Below, piece by piece: positions 1-11,063 of a stretch of 64,000 bases of DNA. Source of the DNA: Heterobilharzia americana. Lineage: Eukaryota > Platyhelminthes > Trematoda > Strigeidida > Schistosomatidae. The stretch lies in contig OX104127.1 in the NCBI GenBank assembly GCA_944470555.2, positions 144,809,787 through 144,873,786 on the forward strand, written 5' to 3'. Each line of letters starts with the position of its first letter. The first letter of the stretch is position 1. A model generated the notes under the pieces. The model saw only the letters and a program-made list of their open reading frames with translations, ran no database searches and was not told the DNA's origin. Both the position numbers and the translations under genes were made by a program.

Positions 1-340
1 GTTTCCAACGAAAATCGCTTTGACATCGAAGTTGAGCAGTTTAAAAACTACTCACTTATGAGAAATATTAAGGTGGACTATGAAATTTGTGTAAATCATT
101 TGCAAATTCTTCATCCTATTCAAAGTATTACAGTCTATTCATGTCAGTTAGACAGATTCGGTTGGTTTAATCAATTTGCCTCCGTAAACTGGATTTGTCA
201 GGGTACATCACTGATGAGTTCAACCACAAACGAGCCAAATGGTTATCCGGTGATTAAATCACTCTGTTCTTGCTAGAAAAATCTACAGAAAAGCGTGGGT
301 GGTTTCTAAGTATTCAAGTTATTCAGTAGTATATTTCATC
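1..340 (+). repeat. Family F repeat, 5' part cut by window edge
   Basis: This stretch aligns by eye, with many differences, to 33690-33990 in the same orientation. Shared landmarks in order are a GTTGA..AAAAACTA block, AAATTTGTGTAAA.., a CTGATGA-like word near 211, ACAAACGAGC near 228, and a GTGGTTTCTAA..TTCAGTAGTA tail near 300-335. A short open frame here (58-276) has no recognisable domain and is probably chance. The family may be a Penelope-type terminal region or a foldback element; I cannot tell which. Confidence 0.5.
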
Positions 341-504
341 GCTTACAACAATAGCTTTGAGTTATGTTCATTACATAATAATAGTTTAAAAGTCCCAAAA
401 TGGCAAGTAACCAGTTAAACCAATAGACTAAATAAGCTTTATTTCAACAACGATCACTTACTTTTTTTCGATTATTAATACGATGAGTAGAGTAAACTGA
501 TTAG

Positions 505-762
505 TCGTGCAATTTAACCCTGTATAGCAACGGGAAATTACAAGTATCATTAAAACAACTGACACCCGTTGCGTAAGAGGTGGCTAACATGCCCCAGTGG
601 CTTAGTGGATAACGCTCTGGCGTTTAAAGTGCCGGGTACTGGGTTCGAGCCTCGGTGGAGACAACATCACTCACTGGGGTGCATGTATATTCAGATGACT
701 AGTGAGTCCCGAGTAGGATGAAATGCGTGTCCTAGATTCCTCTGCTAGTCGCTAAGATCAAC
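505..762 (+). repeat. Family A (Smα-type) tRNA-like element
   Basis: It starts with the leader TATAGCAACGGGAAATTACA and has a tRNA-like promoter: box A-like TGGCTTAGTGGATAACGCTC near 598 and box B-like GGGTTCGAGCC near 641. A hammerhead-derived 3' end lies near 690-745. In this copy the core reads CTAGTGA instead of CTGANGA and GGAT before GAAA, so the ribozyme is probably inactive. Confidence 0.8.
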
Positions 763-932
763 TTATTGATTATCACTTTGACTATCTGAGATAGCCATGG
801 TTTGGTAGACTAGTATTTCTACTGAGTGATGATTGAAGGTGAGATGAAAATTTGAACCACGGCGGGATTCGAACCAGTGACCACTGTGTTTCTGGCCGTG
901 TGCTCTATCTCGTAGATCAATGCGCATGCCTC
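763..932 (-). repeat. Family D repeat half with tRNA-like segment
   Basis: It carries the family D landmarks GACTATCTGAGATAGCCATG and GATTGAAGGTGAGATGAAAA, followed by an antisense tRNA-like block (GGGATTCGAACC, then the remains of an antisense box A near 900-916). Only one arm of the foldback is present. The tRNA-like part is too degenerate to be a tRNA gene. Confidence 0.6.
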
Positions 933-1095
933 GATATTGTCTGACTATTCATTGCTTTAGTTTGCTTGGTGGTGACTAGCAGTGGATATACATGATCACT
1001 CACTATGATGCAATTACATTCAGCTGACGAGTCCCAAATAGGACGAAACACAAGTCCTGGAATTTCAGTGCTAGCCGTCACCAAGTAAATTATAG
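933..1095. repeat. Family A junction: minus fragment then plus 3' end
   Basis: A minus-strand piece (ATGCCTCGATATTG, then TGGTGACTAGCAGTGG) switches near 990 to a plus-strand family A 3' end carrying a good hammerhead. This is one of several inverted junctions between family A copies in the window. Confidence 0.65.
1018..1062 (+). ncRNA. Hammerhead ribozyme motif, family A
   Basis: The type I hammerhead order is complete: stem I strand ATTCAG, core CTGACGA, stem II GTCC/GGAC closed by a CAAATA loop, GAAA, a short stem III AC..GT, cleavage triplet GTC, and the return strand CTGGAA. Stem I has one wobble and one mismatch. The catalytic core has no visible loss. Self-cleavage is inferred from the family. 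Confidence 0.75.
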
Positions 1096-1479
1096 TAAAA
1101 CGAATTCTGTTTTAAATGAGTAGGTTATTAGGTGGTCTAAAATTTAATTTGATCCATCTCTTGTTTTTCCAACACAGTGATATATCTGACAGTATGTATC
1201 GCTTATGACTTCTCACAGACGTCCACTTTTACAAGAACCAGTGTCCAGACAGCTTTCAAAGTTTTTTCTTTGTAGGAATAGTCAAAGACGTATAAGAAAA
1301 TGGAAACCAACTTTGTGTGTACGTTCCTCCACTATACCTACCTTGATAAACTTTATTACACTACCAAGTTTAGGATCAAATATATGCTTCTTCCTATTAC
1401 CAATAGAGGTCTGATAATTCGACCTAGTAAAACAATGGAGAATTACAAGCATATCGACAAATAGTAATGACTAATACCG

Positions 1480-1665
1480 GTTGTAAAAGAGGTGGCTATC
1501 GCGCCTCAGTAGCCTAGTGGATAACGCCTTGGCCTGTGAAGCTATGGGTAAGAGGTTCGAGTCTCAATGGGAACAACACCCCCCCCATTCGGGTTTAGGC
1601 ACATCCTACTAGCCATAATAAATAGTCCTCACAATAGGAGATCCTGGAGTTTGTGGTGCTAAAAT
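1480..1665 (+). repeat. Family A element, degenerate hammerhead
   Basis: Box A-like TAGCCTAGTGGATAACGCC and box B-like AGGTTCGAGTCTC are clear near 1507 and 1552. The 3' end retains the CCTGGAG return strand, but the CTGANGA and GAAA blocks are lost. A run of eight C residues sits near 1578. Confidence 0.75.
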
Positions 1666-2194
1666 GCACCAGTTATGAAAGATGACTTTGAAATATCACA
1701 AAAGGGTGTGAAACATTCAGGAGTAAACTAAACTATGTCCTCTCAGAAATTAAACTAGCCAGGAGTGACAGTCGCGTTTTACGATCATTAATTCTGATTC
1801 TAAACAGATACTGTTTGATCCATAACAGTGAATTTCAACACGAGACAGTAGTTTATTATGACTTGAAGTAGCTTAGATCTAAACTTGTAATACAAAGTTA
1901 CCAATGATATGCCTTCTCTGAAGTATACCAATGGAAAAAAGATAGGTGTCTACTACTGAAAGTGTTTTCACATCACTTAAACACACAATTCTATGAACCC
2001 TATTCAGAAATAGAAGAGAAAAACTTAATTTTTTTGATATCTATCAGGATATAGGCAAATACTGCTACAGTTATGGTCACTAGGTGGATCATTAAAAATG
2101 GGGAAATTAGTACCAGTTATCATGAGTTTAATTTTTAAATCTATTTTCATTCGTTTCAATCAAAATATCCTCATTTATGCATAGTTAAGTGTTT

Positions 2195-2352
2195 AGGTCC
2201 TGGGTTCTATCCCTGACAGGGTAGGGTCATGGGCGCATACTGCTGACGAGCCTCACACTAGGACGAAACAGTTGATTGTCCAATCCTCCCAGATTTCCAA
2301 TGTTCCTCCAACTGATGTCAGTCTATAATGAATATCAACTTGAAAAGTAGTT
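2195..2352 (+). repeat. Family B element, 3' part
   Basis: Box B-like GGGTTCTATCCC is followed by the family B hammerhead region (CTGACGA at 2242, ACTAGGACGAAACAG) and the 3' tail TTCCTCCAACTGATGTCAGT..AACTTGAAA. Stem II reads GCCT..GGAC, so one pair is broken. The ribozyme is probably weak or dead. Confidence 0.75.
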
Positions 2353-3084
2353 AAGAGTGTTGACACTTTATTCATTTACATCTATTATTTGAGACAGTCA
2401 CTTCGGTAGTAAAATGTCGCTTTTATGCAAATAACAATAGTAATAATAATACAAATACTTATGCTAATATTATCATAATCATTAAGTTCTCACTAGCACT
2501 ATTTTGTTATTAATGTCATCAGGATTAATTCATCTGGATAATTATTATATTCCATTTGAGAGAATTAGACTATGAACGAAAAATAAACATGTGGATGCTT
2601 ATTGATGTCTTAGAGTTTTGTTCTACTTCCTTTAATTACTTGCTAAATATGAAGATATTAATCATTCCATGCTAGATGCATGTAAATATTCATGTCACTT
2701 AAACAAATTCAAAGGGGAATACATTCTAATTGTTATTTTATCTAGTCAGAATAATGTGCAACAATAATCTATCCTGGTTTGAATTTGTTTTCATTTTGAT
2801 CAATGTTCAATTCCATTACATTGAGCATTAATTGTTTAAAATTCAAATCACTTAACATAATGATAAATTACGAGTGTCATTACCGTCAAAAGAAAGCAAA
2901 TTTTATGTATATATACTAATATATCTCTAAAACTGAAAGGAAACGCTATTGGTTTATCAGATCCAAAGAAGCGGTACTGTAAAATCAGAAAAAAAAATCC
3001 AATTGAGCGGAGTTGAAAATTATTGAGGGATTGATTACGTAAGCAAATGAATAACCAGAGGATAGTGAAATAAGTGTGATTAAA

Positions 3085-3400
3085 ATTCATCTGAATTTCG
3101 GGGGTTTCTGGCGATTTAGAGATATTTTAAGTTGGTTTTCATCATGGACTGACATCAGACGGAGGAACATTAGAAACCTGGGAGCACTGAACAGCTCTTT
3201 CGTCCTAGTATCCGACTCATCAACAGTGCGCTCCCGTGACCCCCTCCCCCCACCCCAACACACCGGGGATCCAACCCACGACCGTCAGATTCCGCGGCCA
3301 ACACGTTACCATTGAGCCTCTGAATCGAGATCCCATGGTCCATATTTCCAATATTTACAACTAGTGCTCATTGGTGACTAGCTTACTTCTGAGGCTTTTT
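3085..3400 (-). repeat. Family B element, nearly complete
   Basis: On the minus strand: head CTAGTCACCAATGAGCACTA, box A-like GGCTCAATGGTAACGTGTTG, box B-like GGTTGGATCCC, hammerhead region, then CTGATGTCAGTCCATGATGA. It shares private changes with the copy at 5300-5600 (TTGATGA core, AGTCGGATACTA), so the two belong to one subfamily or arose by local inverted duplication. Confidence 0.8.
3184..3229 (-). ncRNA. Hammerhead motif with C3 to U change, family B
   Basis: Stem I pairs fully (GCACTG with CAGTGC, extendable by the outer GGGAG/CTCCC). The core reads TTGATGA rather than CTGATGA, and stem II keeps three pairs. C3 is an invariant catalytic-core base in hammerheads, so loss of activity is expected. 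Confidence 0.6.
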
Positions 3401-3654
3401 AGACAGTTCTTCACACAAATTCTCTTTCAATTAGAATTTCATGAAGCTTTGATTGAAGTTCTTGGATAAAGTTAGTAAATTGATTCCTGAAGATCACATT
3501 TAGGTCATAAAGTAAGCTAATAAACTTGGCTAACTCATACTTCAATGTTGAGATATATGTGTATTGGATGATTCAGTATGTGATTTTGCTGTACTTCGCA
3601 GACCCTTCTGAAAAAGTAGGAGCTTAGCTAGTCGAACAAATTTCAACATCTGAC

Positions 3655-4590
3655 ATGGAAATCATCATCATCATTATCAACATAGGACCAGGCATTACTG
3701 CATAACGGTCCCAATCGTCACACCTCATATCACTACATCAAGTAGAAAGGTAGTGAGGTGAAGGATGAAGGATGAAGATAAGAGAATGCAGTCTAAAGAA
3801 ATAAATATTAAGTATGAGAAGAAAGAAATGACAAAGGAATGACAAAATGGTGAGATTTGGTATAGCGTCGTTAAGATTAGGATAATGTGTGTGGGGATAC
3901 ATCTACCCCACTGACATCGGTTCTCAGACATATCACCTACAGTATCAAACCATTGGTTTCTCTTGTCTCACGGACCCAAACCACCTAGTCTGCATCGTCC
4001 CACATAACTCAAACTAACAGTCAGAGACTTCATACACTGGTGGCATGTTTTAGTCTGGCCAACTTCGGCCTTCCCACAGACTGCACCTACTTCGACCAAC
4101 ATTGTGTGACGAGGAAATCGGTGACTGGACATACGTAGTACGTGTCCCAACCAGCTATCTCAGTCGATCAAGGTTCATAACCCGGTCAACTGATTTACCT
4201 CTACTCCCTAAAACTCTACACCTGACTTCTACATTACTCATGTGGTGACACCACGGAATACGTCGTATACTACGAAGGCGATGGTGGTCAAACACCTGAA
4301 GCCTTTTCATATTTTCCACCTTCAATGGCCTTGTTTCACAGCCATACAGTAGAACACAGTGGACTGTTGTGCAGTACACGCGACCCTTAATAGACAAACG
4401 AATATCACGGTGGTGCCAGAGGTGGGGTAAATTGGCAAAAGCCAATCGAGCCTTTTGTATTTGTGCAGAGATTTCATCTGCCAGTGAGCTACTAGGGCTG
4501 GGCTGATCCTACTTCCCAGGTGGTAAGTGAAGTGGTCAACACACTCAACCACTTCACCCTCTAATGTTGTTGTTAACACTTAGTACATCA
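3655..4590 (-). mobile_element. Non-LTR retrotransposon (LINE) 3' fragment, RTE-like
   Basis: The minus strand encodes the C-terminal part of a reverse transcriptase polyprotein of the common fluke LINE type. It has the thumb-region words GSRISPALVAHW, DIRLSIKGRVYC, VLLYGCET, and the tail words GHVLRM, GQTKTCHQC, ENRCQWGRCI. Several frameshifts break it. It ends 5' near 4585 and 3' near 3655 in an ATCATCATC-type tail. A near-copy in the opposite orientation lies at 30480-31800. The protein would have copied element RNA into DNA; this piece lacks endonuclease and the YADD motif. Confidence 0.8.
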
Positions 4591-4934
4591 ATCAATAACT
4601 GAGTGATGGAATAGCTTCTTAAGCCGTGGGAATAAACTATCCCTTAGTTGAAGTTAGGATTGTTATCCATTGAAATAGAATTCAATAGTTCTGAAACTTG
4701 AACATAAGATATATGGTTCTTATTCAAAGGTGAATTGAAATATGAATTGTTTTTACTGGAAAGTTTCAATGATTCATTAGGTGATATCTTCACTTTACAA
4801 TGAAATCTGACTTCAAAGTGATAAGTTGAGTATTCATGAAAAGTTATGAGTAGACTACAAAGCACCAGGTAGTTATAGCTTCATTACTTAGATATTAGAA
4901 TTCTAGGGTAGTATCTTCAAAAGTTGTTAGTTCA

Positions 4935-5300
4935 AGTTTTACTGGAACTTAAGCTTTCATCCGATTTCATCATGGATTGACATCATTTGGAGGAACATTG
5001 GAAACCTGAGAGCACTGGACAACTGTTTCATTCCAGTATACGGCTCCTCAGGAATGCGCACCCATGACCATGCCACACCAGGCATCAAAACCGCAACCTT
5101 CAGGTCCCGTAGCCAGCACCTTACCATTCAGCCATTGGGTCGGAATCTAATGGTCCGTATTTTCAACTTCTGTCAGTTCATGACATAGCGCAACCATCAC
5201 TCAATATCATCATTGAGTATTTGTCTCTAAGACCATCAGGTTTGCCTCACTGGTGACTACTTCTCATTGGAACTTCAGGAATCACCTCTTGAAGCTAGTC
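4935..5300 (-). repeat. Family B element, left arm of inverted pair
   Basis: Full-length or nearly so on the minus strand, from the head (CTAGTCACCAATGAG at the high end) to the 3' end TCATCATGGATTGACATCA. The hammerhead (about 5016-5065) keeps CTGAGGA but has ATGAAA after stem II and a mismatch at the first stem I pair. It meets the plus-strand copy at about 5300, heads facing. Confidence 0.8.
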
Positions 5301-5600
5301 ACCAATGAGCACTAGTTGTAAGTATTGGAAATATGGACCATAGGATCTCGATTCAGAGGCTCAACGGTAACGTGTTGGCCACGGAATCTGACGGTCGTGG
5401 GTTGGATCCCCAGTATGTTGGGGTGGGGGGAAGGGGGTCATGGGAGCGCACTGTTGATGAGTCGGATACTAGGACGAAAGAGCTGTTCAGTGCTCCCAGG
5501 TTTCTAATGTTCCTCCGTCTGATGTCAGTCCATGATGAAAACCAACTTGAAATATCTCTAAGTCCCCACAAACCTCCAAGTTCAATTTTCTTTTTGATGT
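5300..5600 (+). repeat. Family B element, right arm of inverted pair
   Basis: Box A-like AGGCTCAACGGTAACGTGTT near 5357 and box B-like GGGTTGGATCCC near 5399 precede a G-rich linker, the hammerhead, and the 3' tail GATGTCAGTCCATGATGA. Open frames across it are chance readings of the repeat. Confidence 0.8.
5448..5493 (+). ncRNA. Hammerhead motif with C3 to U change, family B
   Basis: GCACTG and CAGTGC form a perfect stem I. The core is TTGATGA, stem II GTC/GAC, then GAAA, stem III AGAGCTGT and cleavage triplet GTT. It carries the same defects as 3184-3229 on the other strand. Confidence 0.6.
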
Positions 5601-5699
5601 ACTTTCATCTCAGTAAGTTGTGGTACTCTAGCTGAGACTCTAACCCAGTATCTGTTATGAATCATCAACGCTGTAATGTTTGGAGTATTGAATGCTAGG

Positions 5700-5825
5700 T
5701 TTCAGTTTCAGTGAGAAGATCATCATTCGCTGGGTTAGGGTTAGGCACATTCAGGTGACGATTTCTGAATAGAGAAAAGCGTGTATCCTGGATTCCCCTG
5801 GTAGCCACTATCAACCAGTTGACTT
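5700..5825 (+). repeat. Family A 3' fragment
   Basis: Landmarks are TCATTCGCTGGGTTAGG.., ACATTCAGGTGACGA, and CGTGTATCCTGGATTCC. The hammerhead core reads GGTGACGA with a disrupted stem II and AGAAAAG, so it is decayed. Confidence 0.6.
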
Positions 5826-5949
5826 CATAATCCATCCTCAGTCAATATCAAAGCATTACTTGAGGTTAACCAATTTCATCCTGATTAAATTCTATTGATC
5901 ATTTCGCTATATGACCATCAAACTAAGAGGCTTACCACTGTGGTACACT

Positions 5950-6185
5950 CGGATAGTTGGTTGGAGGCGATAGGCAAGAAGTTCTACTAGACCTAAGTTC
6001 CGTGTTTGCTGGCAGCCGTCAGCAAAGCGTACATGAAACCTCTAAGGTACTGATGTCATCTGGGAGATTCACACTCATGCCACCTAGTGTTGCAGTCAGC
6101 AGTTCTACCACTGAGCTATTCCGGTTGCGGTTTGCCTTCTCCGGAACTGGATTAGACACATCGACTGGTCACTGAAGAGCAGATA
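5950..6185 (-). repeat. Family C tRNA-like element
   Basis: Read on the minus strand it has a head near 6180, box A-like ATAGCTCAGTGGTAGAACTG near 6110, an eroded box B, then a hammerhead-like block (CTGACGG, TGCCAGCAA, ACACGGAAC) and the tail ATCGCCTCCAACCAACT. The tRNA-like part is good, but the copy has no acceptor stem and is not a tRNA gene. Confidence 0.7.
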
Positions 6186-6295
6186 TATTCCAATAGGGGC
6201 TGGGCACCTCGTTCCAAACTAACAACCATTAAACTATGCCCAGTTTACCAAAGCTGTTGGGGATTTTTTGTAAGCCGTGTTATTTGTAATAACGA

Positions 6296-6700
6296 TGGTC
6301 AGTGGCTAGCAGTGGAATCCAGGATGAGCATTTCGTCCTATTTAGGACTCAATAACCAGCTGGATGTACCTGCCTCCCAGTGAGTGATGTTCCCACCGGG
6401 ATTCGGACTCGGGAGTGACCGCTTCAAACGCGAGTGTTATCCACTACACCACCCAGCCACGACAGCCACTTCTTGTGCAACGGGTATGGTTTTAGTGTTA
6501 TTGCTTGTATTACACCGTCGTTGATTGGACCGAACTGATCAGTCTCTGTTGGTATATGGGCTCCTGTTCGGATGCCTCGATATTGCCTGTGTTTCAACTA
6601 TGTATAGTAATGATGGGCAGTGGCTAACAGTGGAATCCAGGAGACTGATCAATTCATTCCAATCAACGACGGTGTAATAACACTAAAACCGTGTTATTGT
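6296..6700. repeat. Family A: full minus copy, tandem start, then plus fragment
   Basis: A full minus-strand unit runs from about 6592 (head CAGGCAATATCGAGGCATCC) to 6296 (tail). It has box B-like GAGTCCGAATCCC and box A-like GGTGTAGTGGATAACACTC. The next minus unit begins near 6606 and is interrupted near 6632 by a plus-strand head (GACTGATCAATTC..AACGACGGTG). The hammerhead in the full unit has an insertion between CTG and GAGTC and is dead. Confidence 0.75.
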
Positions 6701-7335
6701 TATAGTTCAGGGGGACAGGGGACACTTTCCAGATATATAAGTATAAAGTCATGTCACTGTTTATTGATTTCTGGATGAGAATTACAAGTTGGCTAGTGTT
6801 CCCTATTATTACTTAGATTATATCATACGAATATTTATAACGTTTCCTTTCCTTTTTCTACTTACGCTCAAATTTTAATTAAATTTTCGTAATAAACAAA
6901 TAAATAATTTATGTACTCATGTATACTGATCTTTACAATATTCATTGAAGGAAAGTAGTAAAATGAGCTTGAAAACAACTAAAGTAGACATCCATTGTAA
7001 TTTATGAGGGTATTTTATTTGGTCTTTACTAAATATTGACCTTTGAACCAATTTTCTGTGTTTTTTTTAAACTGACCTTTTATTTTGTTTACCCTCATGT
7101 ACAATAAATCACTAAGATAAATATTATTTTATTATGATTGTTTTTATCCATTTCCAACTTTACTCCGCCCTTCCCTTTGACATGTTTTCCTTTCTATTGG
7201 CTATGTTACTGAGTGCATGAAATGAATGATATTTTCTTTGAGAAAGTATCCATCATGACCTTTTACTCTCTGTTTAACCACTGTTAACCTTCAATGTGAA
7301 TTATGAATTTTATCTCTTTCTTTGCTAAATCTGTT

Positions 7336-7590
7336 AGTTGGATGAAGGCAATCGTCAGGATGTCCTGCTGATGGCATTTGTCAGTAAGGCGTATCTGCAA
7401 CCTCGATGGACCGGATATCCCACCTGAAATTCAAACCTGCATCACTCACGTCTCCAGTCGAAGACGTTACTACTGAGTTACTTAGACCACAACTAACCTT
7501 CTGTAGTAGTGGATTACATACGCTGATTAGTCGCTGCAGGGTAACCAACTTCATTTTGTCTAGTGCTAAGTGCTGATCGGATTGCATCGA
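7336..7590 (-). repeat. Family C tRNA-like element
   Basis: Minus-strand order: leader GTTGGTTACCCTGCAGCGAC, box A-like AACTCAGTAGTAACGTCTTC, box B-like GGTTTGAATTTCAGG, then the eroded hammerhead-like zone near 7340-7385. It is the same family as 5950-6185 and 30200-30440. Confidence 0.7.
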
Positions 7591-7629
7591 TCATTTTGCA
7601 ATGTGTCCATTAGGCTAGAAGACTCACTA

Positions 7630-7760
7630 TTGCGTTGGACTGAGATAGATATTAGTTGAATGGGAACACCATCAATTACTGGGGTGCGGGTACATCCAGC
7701 TGACGAGTCCTAAATAAGACGAAACGCGTGTCTTGGATTCCACTGTTTGGAAAAGATTCA
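7630..7760 (+). repeat. Family A 3' fragment with intact-looking ribozyme
   Basis: The fragment begins after the box B region (GGGAACACCATCAATTACTG) and runs to the 3' end GGATTCCACTG. The tRNA-like head is missing, so it could not drive its own transcription. Confidence 0.75.
7694..7738 (+). ncRNA. Hammerhead ribozyme motif, family A
   Basis: ATCCAG pairs with TTGGAT (one G-U). The core CTGACGA is followed by stem II GTC/GAC with an eight-base loop, GAAA, stem III AC..GT and cleavage triplet GTC. No core base is lost. It is one of the best family A ribozymes in the window. Confidence 0.78.
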
Positions 7761-7974
7761 TCACTGGTCTTAAATTGATTTTAGGGAAGAGATGCTAGCA
7801 CTCGTTTTATTCTTTTCAGGAACGGTCATCTGAATATTCCTGAGTTCTTCCTGTTGTTCCCATTGAAAACACTACTTTAAACATCAAAGTGTTGTTCTGC
7901 TGAAAGTCAGCAACTCACATGACATGGAATAAACATTGTCAACAAACAAACAAAATCAGCAGAAACAATCTTAT

Positions 7975-8140
7975 GTTGTTAGTTGGTTGGAGTCAATCGG
8001 TAAGAAACCCTGAAACTAGGCTTCGTGCTTATTGGTACTCATCAGCATAACATATCTGCAGCCTCAGGGTAGCTAATGTTTTCCTGGGTATTCGAATCTG
8101 GAACACTATGTGCTGTAGTTAAAGACCGTATTACTGAGAA
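7975..8140 (-). repeat. Family C element, 3' part with hammerhead-like core
   Basis: The minus strand reads TATGCTGATGAGTACCAATA, then AGCACGAAGCCTAG, then ACCGATTGACTCCAACCAAC. The CTGATGA core is intact; GAAA reads GAAG, and stem II keeps G-C and U-A pairs. The tRNA-like region near 8090-8140 is degraded. Confidence 0.65.
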
Positions 8141-8324
8141 AAATTATCAGTGGAATACGATCAACACCTAAAAATAGACAACATAGTGTCGGTTTTCTTC
8201 CAGCCACCAATGAATTCAGATAGACGAGAATTATACTGTGAGAAGTTTCATTGAACACTAGAAAATACATCAGAAATTACTTCACAAATGAAAATTTTTC
8301 GAATACTTAGCATGTTGTAGTTTA

Positions 8325-8440
8325 CATGCTGGCTAACAGTGGAATCTAAGAAGAATGTTTCACCCTATTTGTGACTCATCAGCTGGATGTACAGGCACTC
8401 CAGTGAGCTATGACGTTCCCACCGAGAAGATTTATAGAGA
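8325..8440 (-). repeat. Family A 3' fragment
   Basis: On the minus strand the hammerhead zone keeps CTGATGA, but stem II (GTCA/GGGT) is weak, and the cleavage triplet is TTC. It stops within the linker upstream of the ribozyme. Confidence 0.7.
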
Positions 8441-10640
8441 TTAATAAACAAAGTATGCATATAACGAGTTAAGTGAAGTTGCGTATAACAAGTATCATAT
8501 AGACTGATAATGAGATATTTCGAAAAGAGAAGCTAAGTTTCCACAAAATCAATTAAGAATTAAGGAGATGAGTTATTCTTTAATTGAAAGAAAGTTGAAG
8601 ATAGGTATGGATAAAACCATGATAAAGACTCATGCTAACCTCTGGCTGCAACTGGAAGTTAACGTTAGAAGTCATTGAAAATGGTGAGTCGGATTAAGTA
8701 CTTTCCGTCAATTGTGAATGAAATCATTAAACAGTCTAAACAGAACTCTACTTACAGCTTGGTTTCTATGATATAAAAAGGCAGAATCATTTACTTTGTG
8801 ATCCATCATTAGTCAATAATACTGAAGGAATCAAGTACTTACATACAACAACTGGCCAGATAAATAAACTCTATAAACACTTGAGTCGGCTTAAAGTGTA
8901 AACCAGCTAGTTGAATTAGTAATTGATACAGTAAATTTCGTGTTCTAATTCCCAAACCTGATGTCTCTGCATGCATACTTGGACCTTACAGATTTGTACG
9001 AATACTCAGATTTTGAGATGCGTTGAACGTCATGTAGGAATGGTTTGGTGATCAGTGTTTATGAAAGATAAGTTGCATGCCAACTAAATTTATACGTCAT
9101 CGACAGTCACACCGATTTCCACTTTATTCATTAAATAAAACATACACCTTTTCAATAATCAAATGAACTGAGGATACATTAAAAGTGTTGTAATATTTGA
9201 CTGTATACTGGCAAGTTAACGCATTAATTTTAAGTCTCCAACTTGATACTTCCAAATAACCCTACGAATAGGTCTTCAATAATTGCGGGTGTGAATGAAA
9301 TTGGTATTACTCTCCTAATCAGTCAGTCTCATTCAACGGTATACATTTCTTCAATACACGAATTAAGTGAGACAAGACAAGACAAGACAGGAAGTTCATA
9401 GTACATTCAGCAATATGATAAATTATCATTACGAAACTCTCCAATGTATATTGAGGAGGAATATACAAAAGTATATTGACCAATGATTTCGACACAGTTT
9501 AGTGTTCACAACTAACTCTATGGTTTGTTGGAAACTATTTGCTTCCAACTCAGTTTTTTAGCATCAACTGAAATATGCCAAAGGACTGATTACATGCTGC
9601 ATGTCAATTTGAAAGTTTTCATGAGTGAGCATACACAACCCTATATATGTTCAAGTTCAACAATTTCATCAACCCTAGTCACTACACTACCATCCATTCT
9701 CTGGGGTCTAATCTAATTCTGTAACTATCCTGACCACCGTGAAATCGATTATAACAATGTTGGCAAAATTAGATCAGATCATCACTGGAAGAAAATGAAA
9801 GGATAAAACCTTGAAACGTGATTAGAATGCGTTATAACCATCCATAGCTTTTCAATCCGAAGTGTGAGTGTGTATATATATGATTTATTTGCGGATGAGG
9901 TCTTGCAAGGTGTGTAAACATCAACTGATTGATAGCATGGGGACGGGAATGTAAACGTGAAGCATAAAAAGAGGGTAGTATTATGTAGAAACTTTCTCGC
10001 TATTCCGAGAAATGCTACTCGAAATCCATAGCAATGAGAAGGATGTGGATAGGGGCATGACAAAAAATAGTGAAGGTGAGAGAGGAATAAGATTCACTGG
10101 GGATAGTAGCCAAGGCACCAACACCACCAAGTGTTTCCTTTTTTATTTCCAATATTTAACTAATGAAATGAGTATTCTCACCCACTTCATATATAGATTT
10201 TAGCTGCCAGTTGGTGGTATGTCTTCGTGTAGTCTGTAGGTAGCCTGTTGCCTGCGGAGAGGAGTACTGAAGAGTCTATCTAAGTTTACCAGTAACAGTC
10301 CAACAAGTTAACATAAGCATTTGAAAAGGAAAAAGGCTGAGAGAAAATTGTGAGTTGGGGACTCAGCAACCACAAACAATGTATTTACATTCCATGATAA
10401 TAAAGGACAATCGACGAACGTTAATAAATCACAAAGAGATGATAAGACAGTATGAAGAGTGAAACTAGAAAGTGGATGAGTAAGCTTTCAGAAGTGTTAC
10501 ACATACTTCAAGTTTTCTACGGATTGTTATTCAAACTGTAAGTGTATAAGCATTCATTTATTAATTGTGAGAAATGTGGAGATCAACATCAAAGTTAGCT
10601 AAACAGAATATCAGTTTGATTAAGTGAGGTGGCTGCGGGT
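8441..10640. other. No gene or repeat recognised
   Basis: About 2.2 kb of AT-rich sequence. Open frames are at most 93 residues with no recognisable domain. A short AAGAC tandem run occurs near 9373-9389. I see no tRNA-like or hammerhead sequence. Confidence 0.5.
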
Positions 10641-11055
10641 TGACAGACAAGTATTGATAGGGGGTGACGACTGAAGGTGAAATGAAAATTCGAACCAGAT
10701 ACTGCCTAATCTTTCCTTGGCACATATATTCCTTTCGCCTTCAATTATCCATCATCCAGGATAAACAAATTATGTTCTTCTAGTAAACTATAAATTCTCC
10801 ATATTATCTGAGGGTGTATAAGTGCAAAGCGGCCATCAATCCCGGAATACAAGGAGAGTTTTACAATCTATATCGCATAGATTAGAAAAGCAAAAAAGAA
10901 TGTCTTAATGTATGAAGTGAGCAAGATGAGGATTGGCACGATGGTATCACCTATGCAGAGGAATGATTAAAAGCGAAATGAAATTCTGAATCACAGCAGA
11001 ATTCTAGCAAGCGACATTCTAGTTATACACCACATGTTCAGCCAAGGTAACTACC
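10640..11055. repeat. Degenerate family D fragments
   Basis: GACTGAAGGTGAAATGAAAA near 10669 and GCGAAATGAAATTCTGAATC near 10974 are family D arm ends. Each is followed by eroded tRNA-like sequence. They lie just outside the inverted duplication that starts at about 11064. Confidence 0.45.
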
Positions 11056-11063
11056 AGGCCCAT

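Noticed and set aside
598..660. tRNA genes suggested by box A and box B at many positions
   Set aside because: They are heads of families A-D, with no acceptor stems and always in the same repeat context.
3725..3931. Conserved 68-residue frame repeated at 31507-31761
   Set aside because: It is the 3' end of the LINE in two opposite copies, not a gene family.
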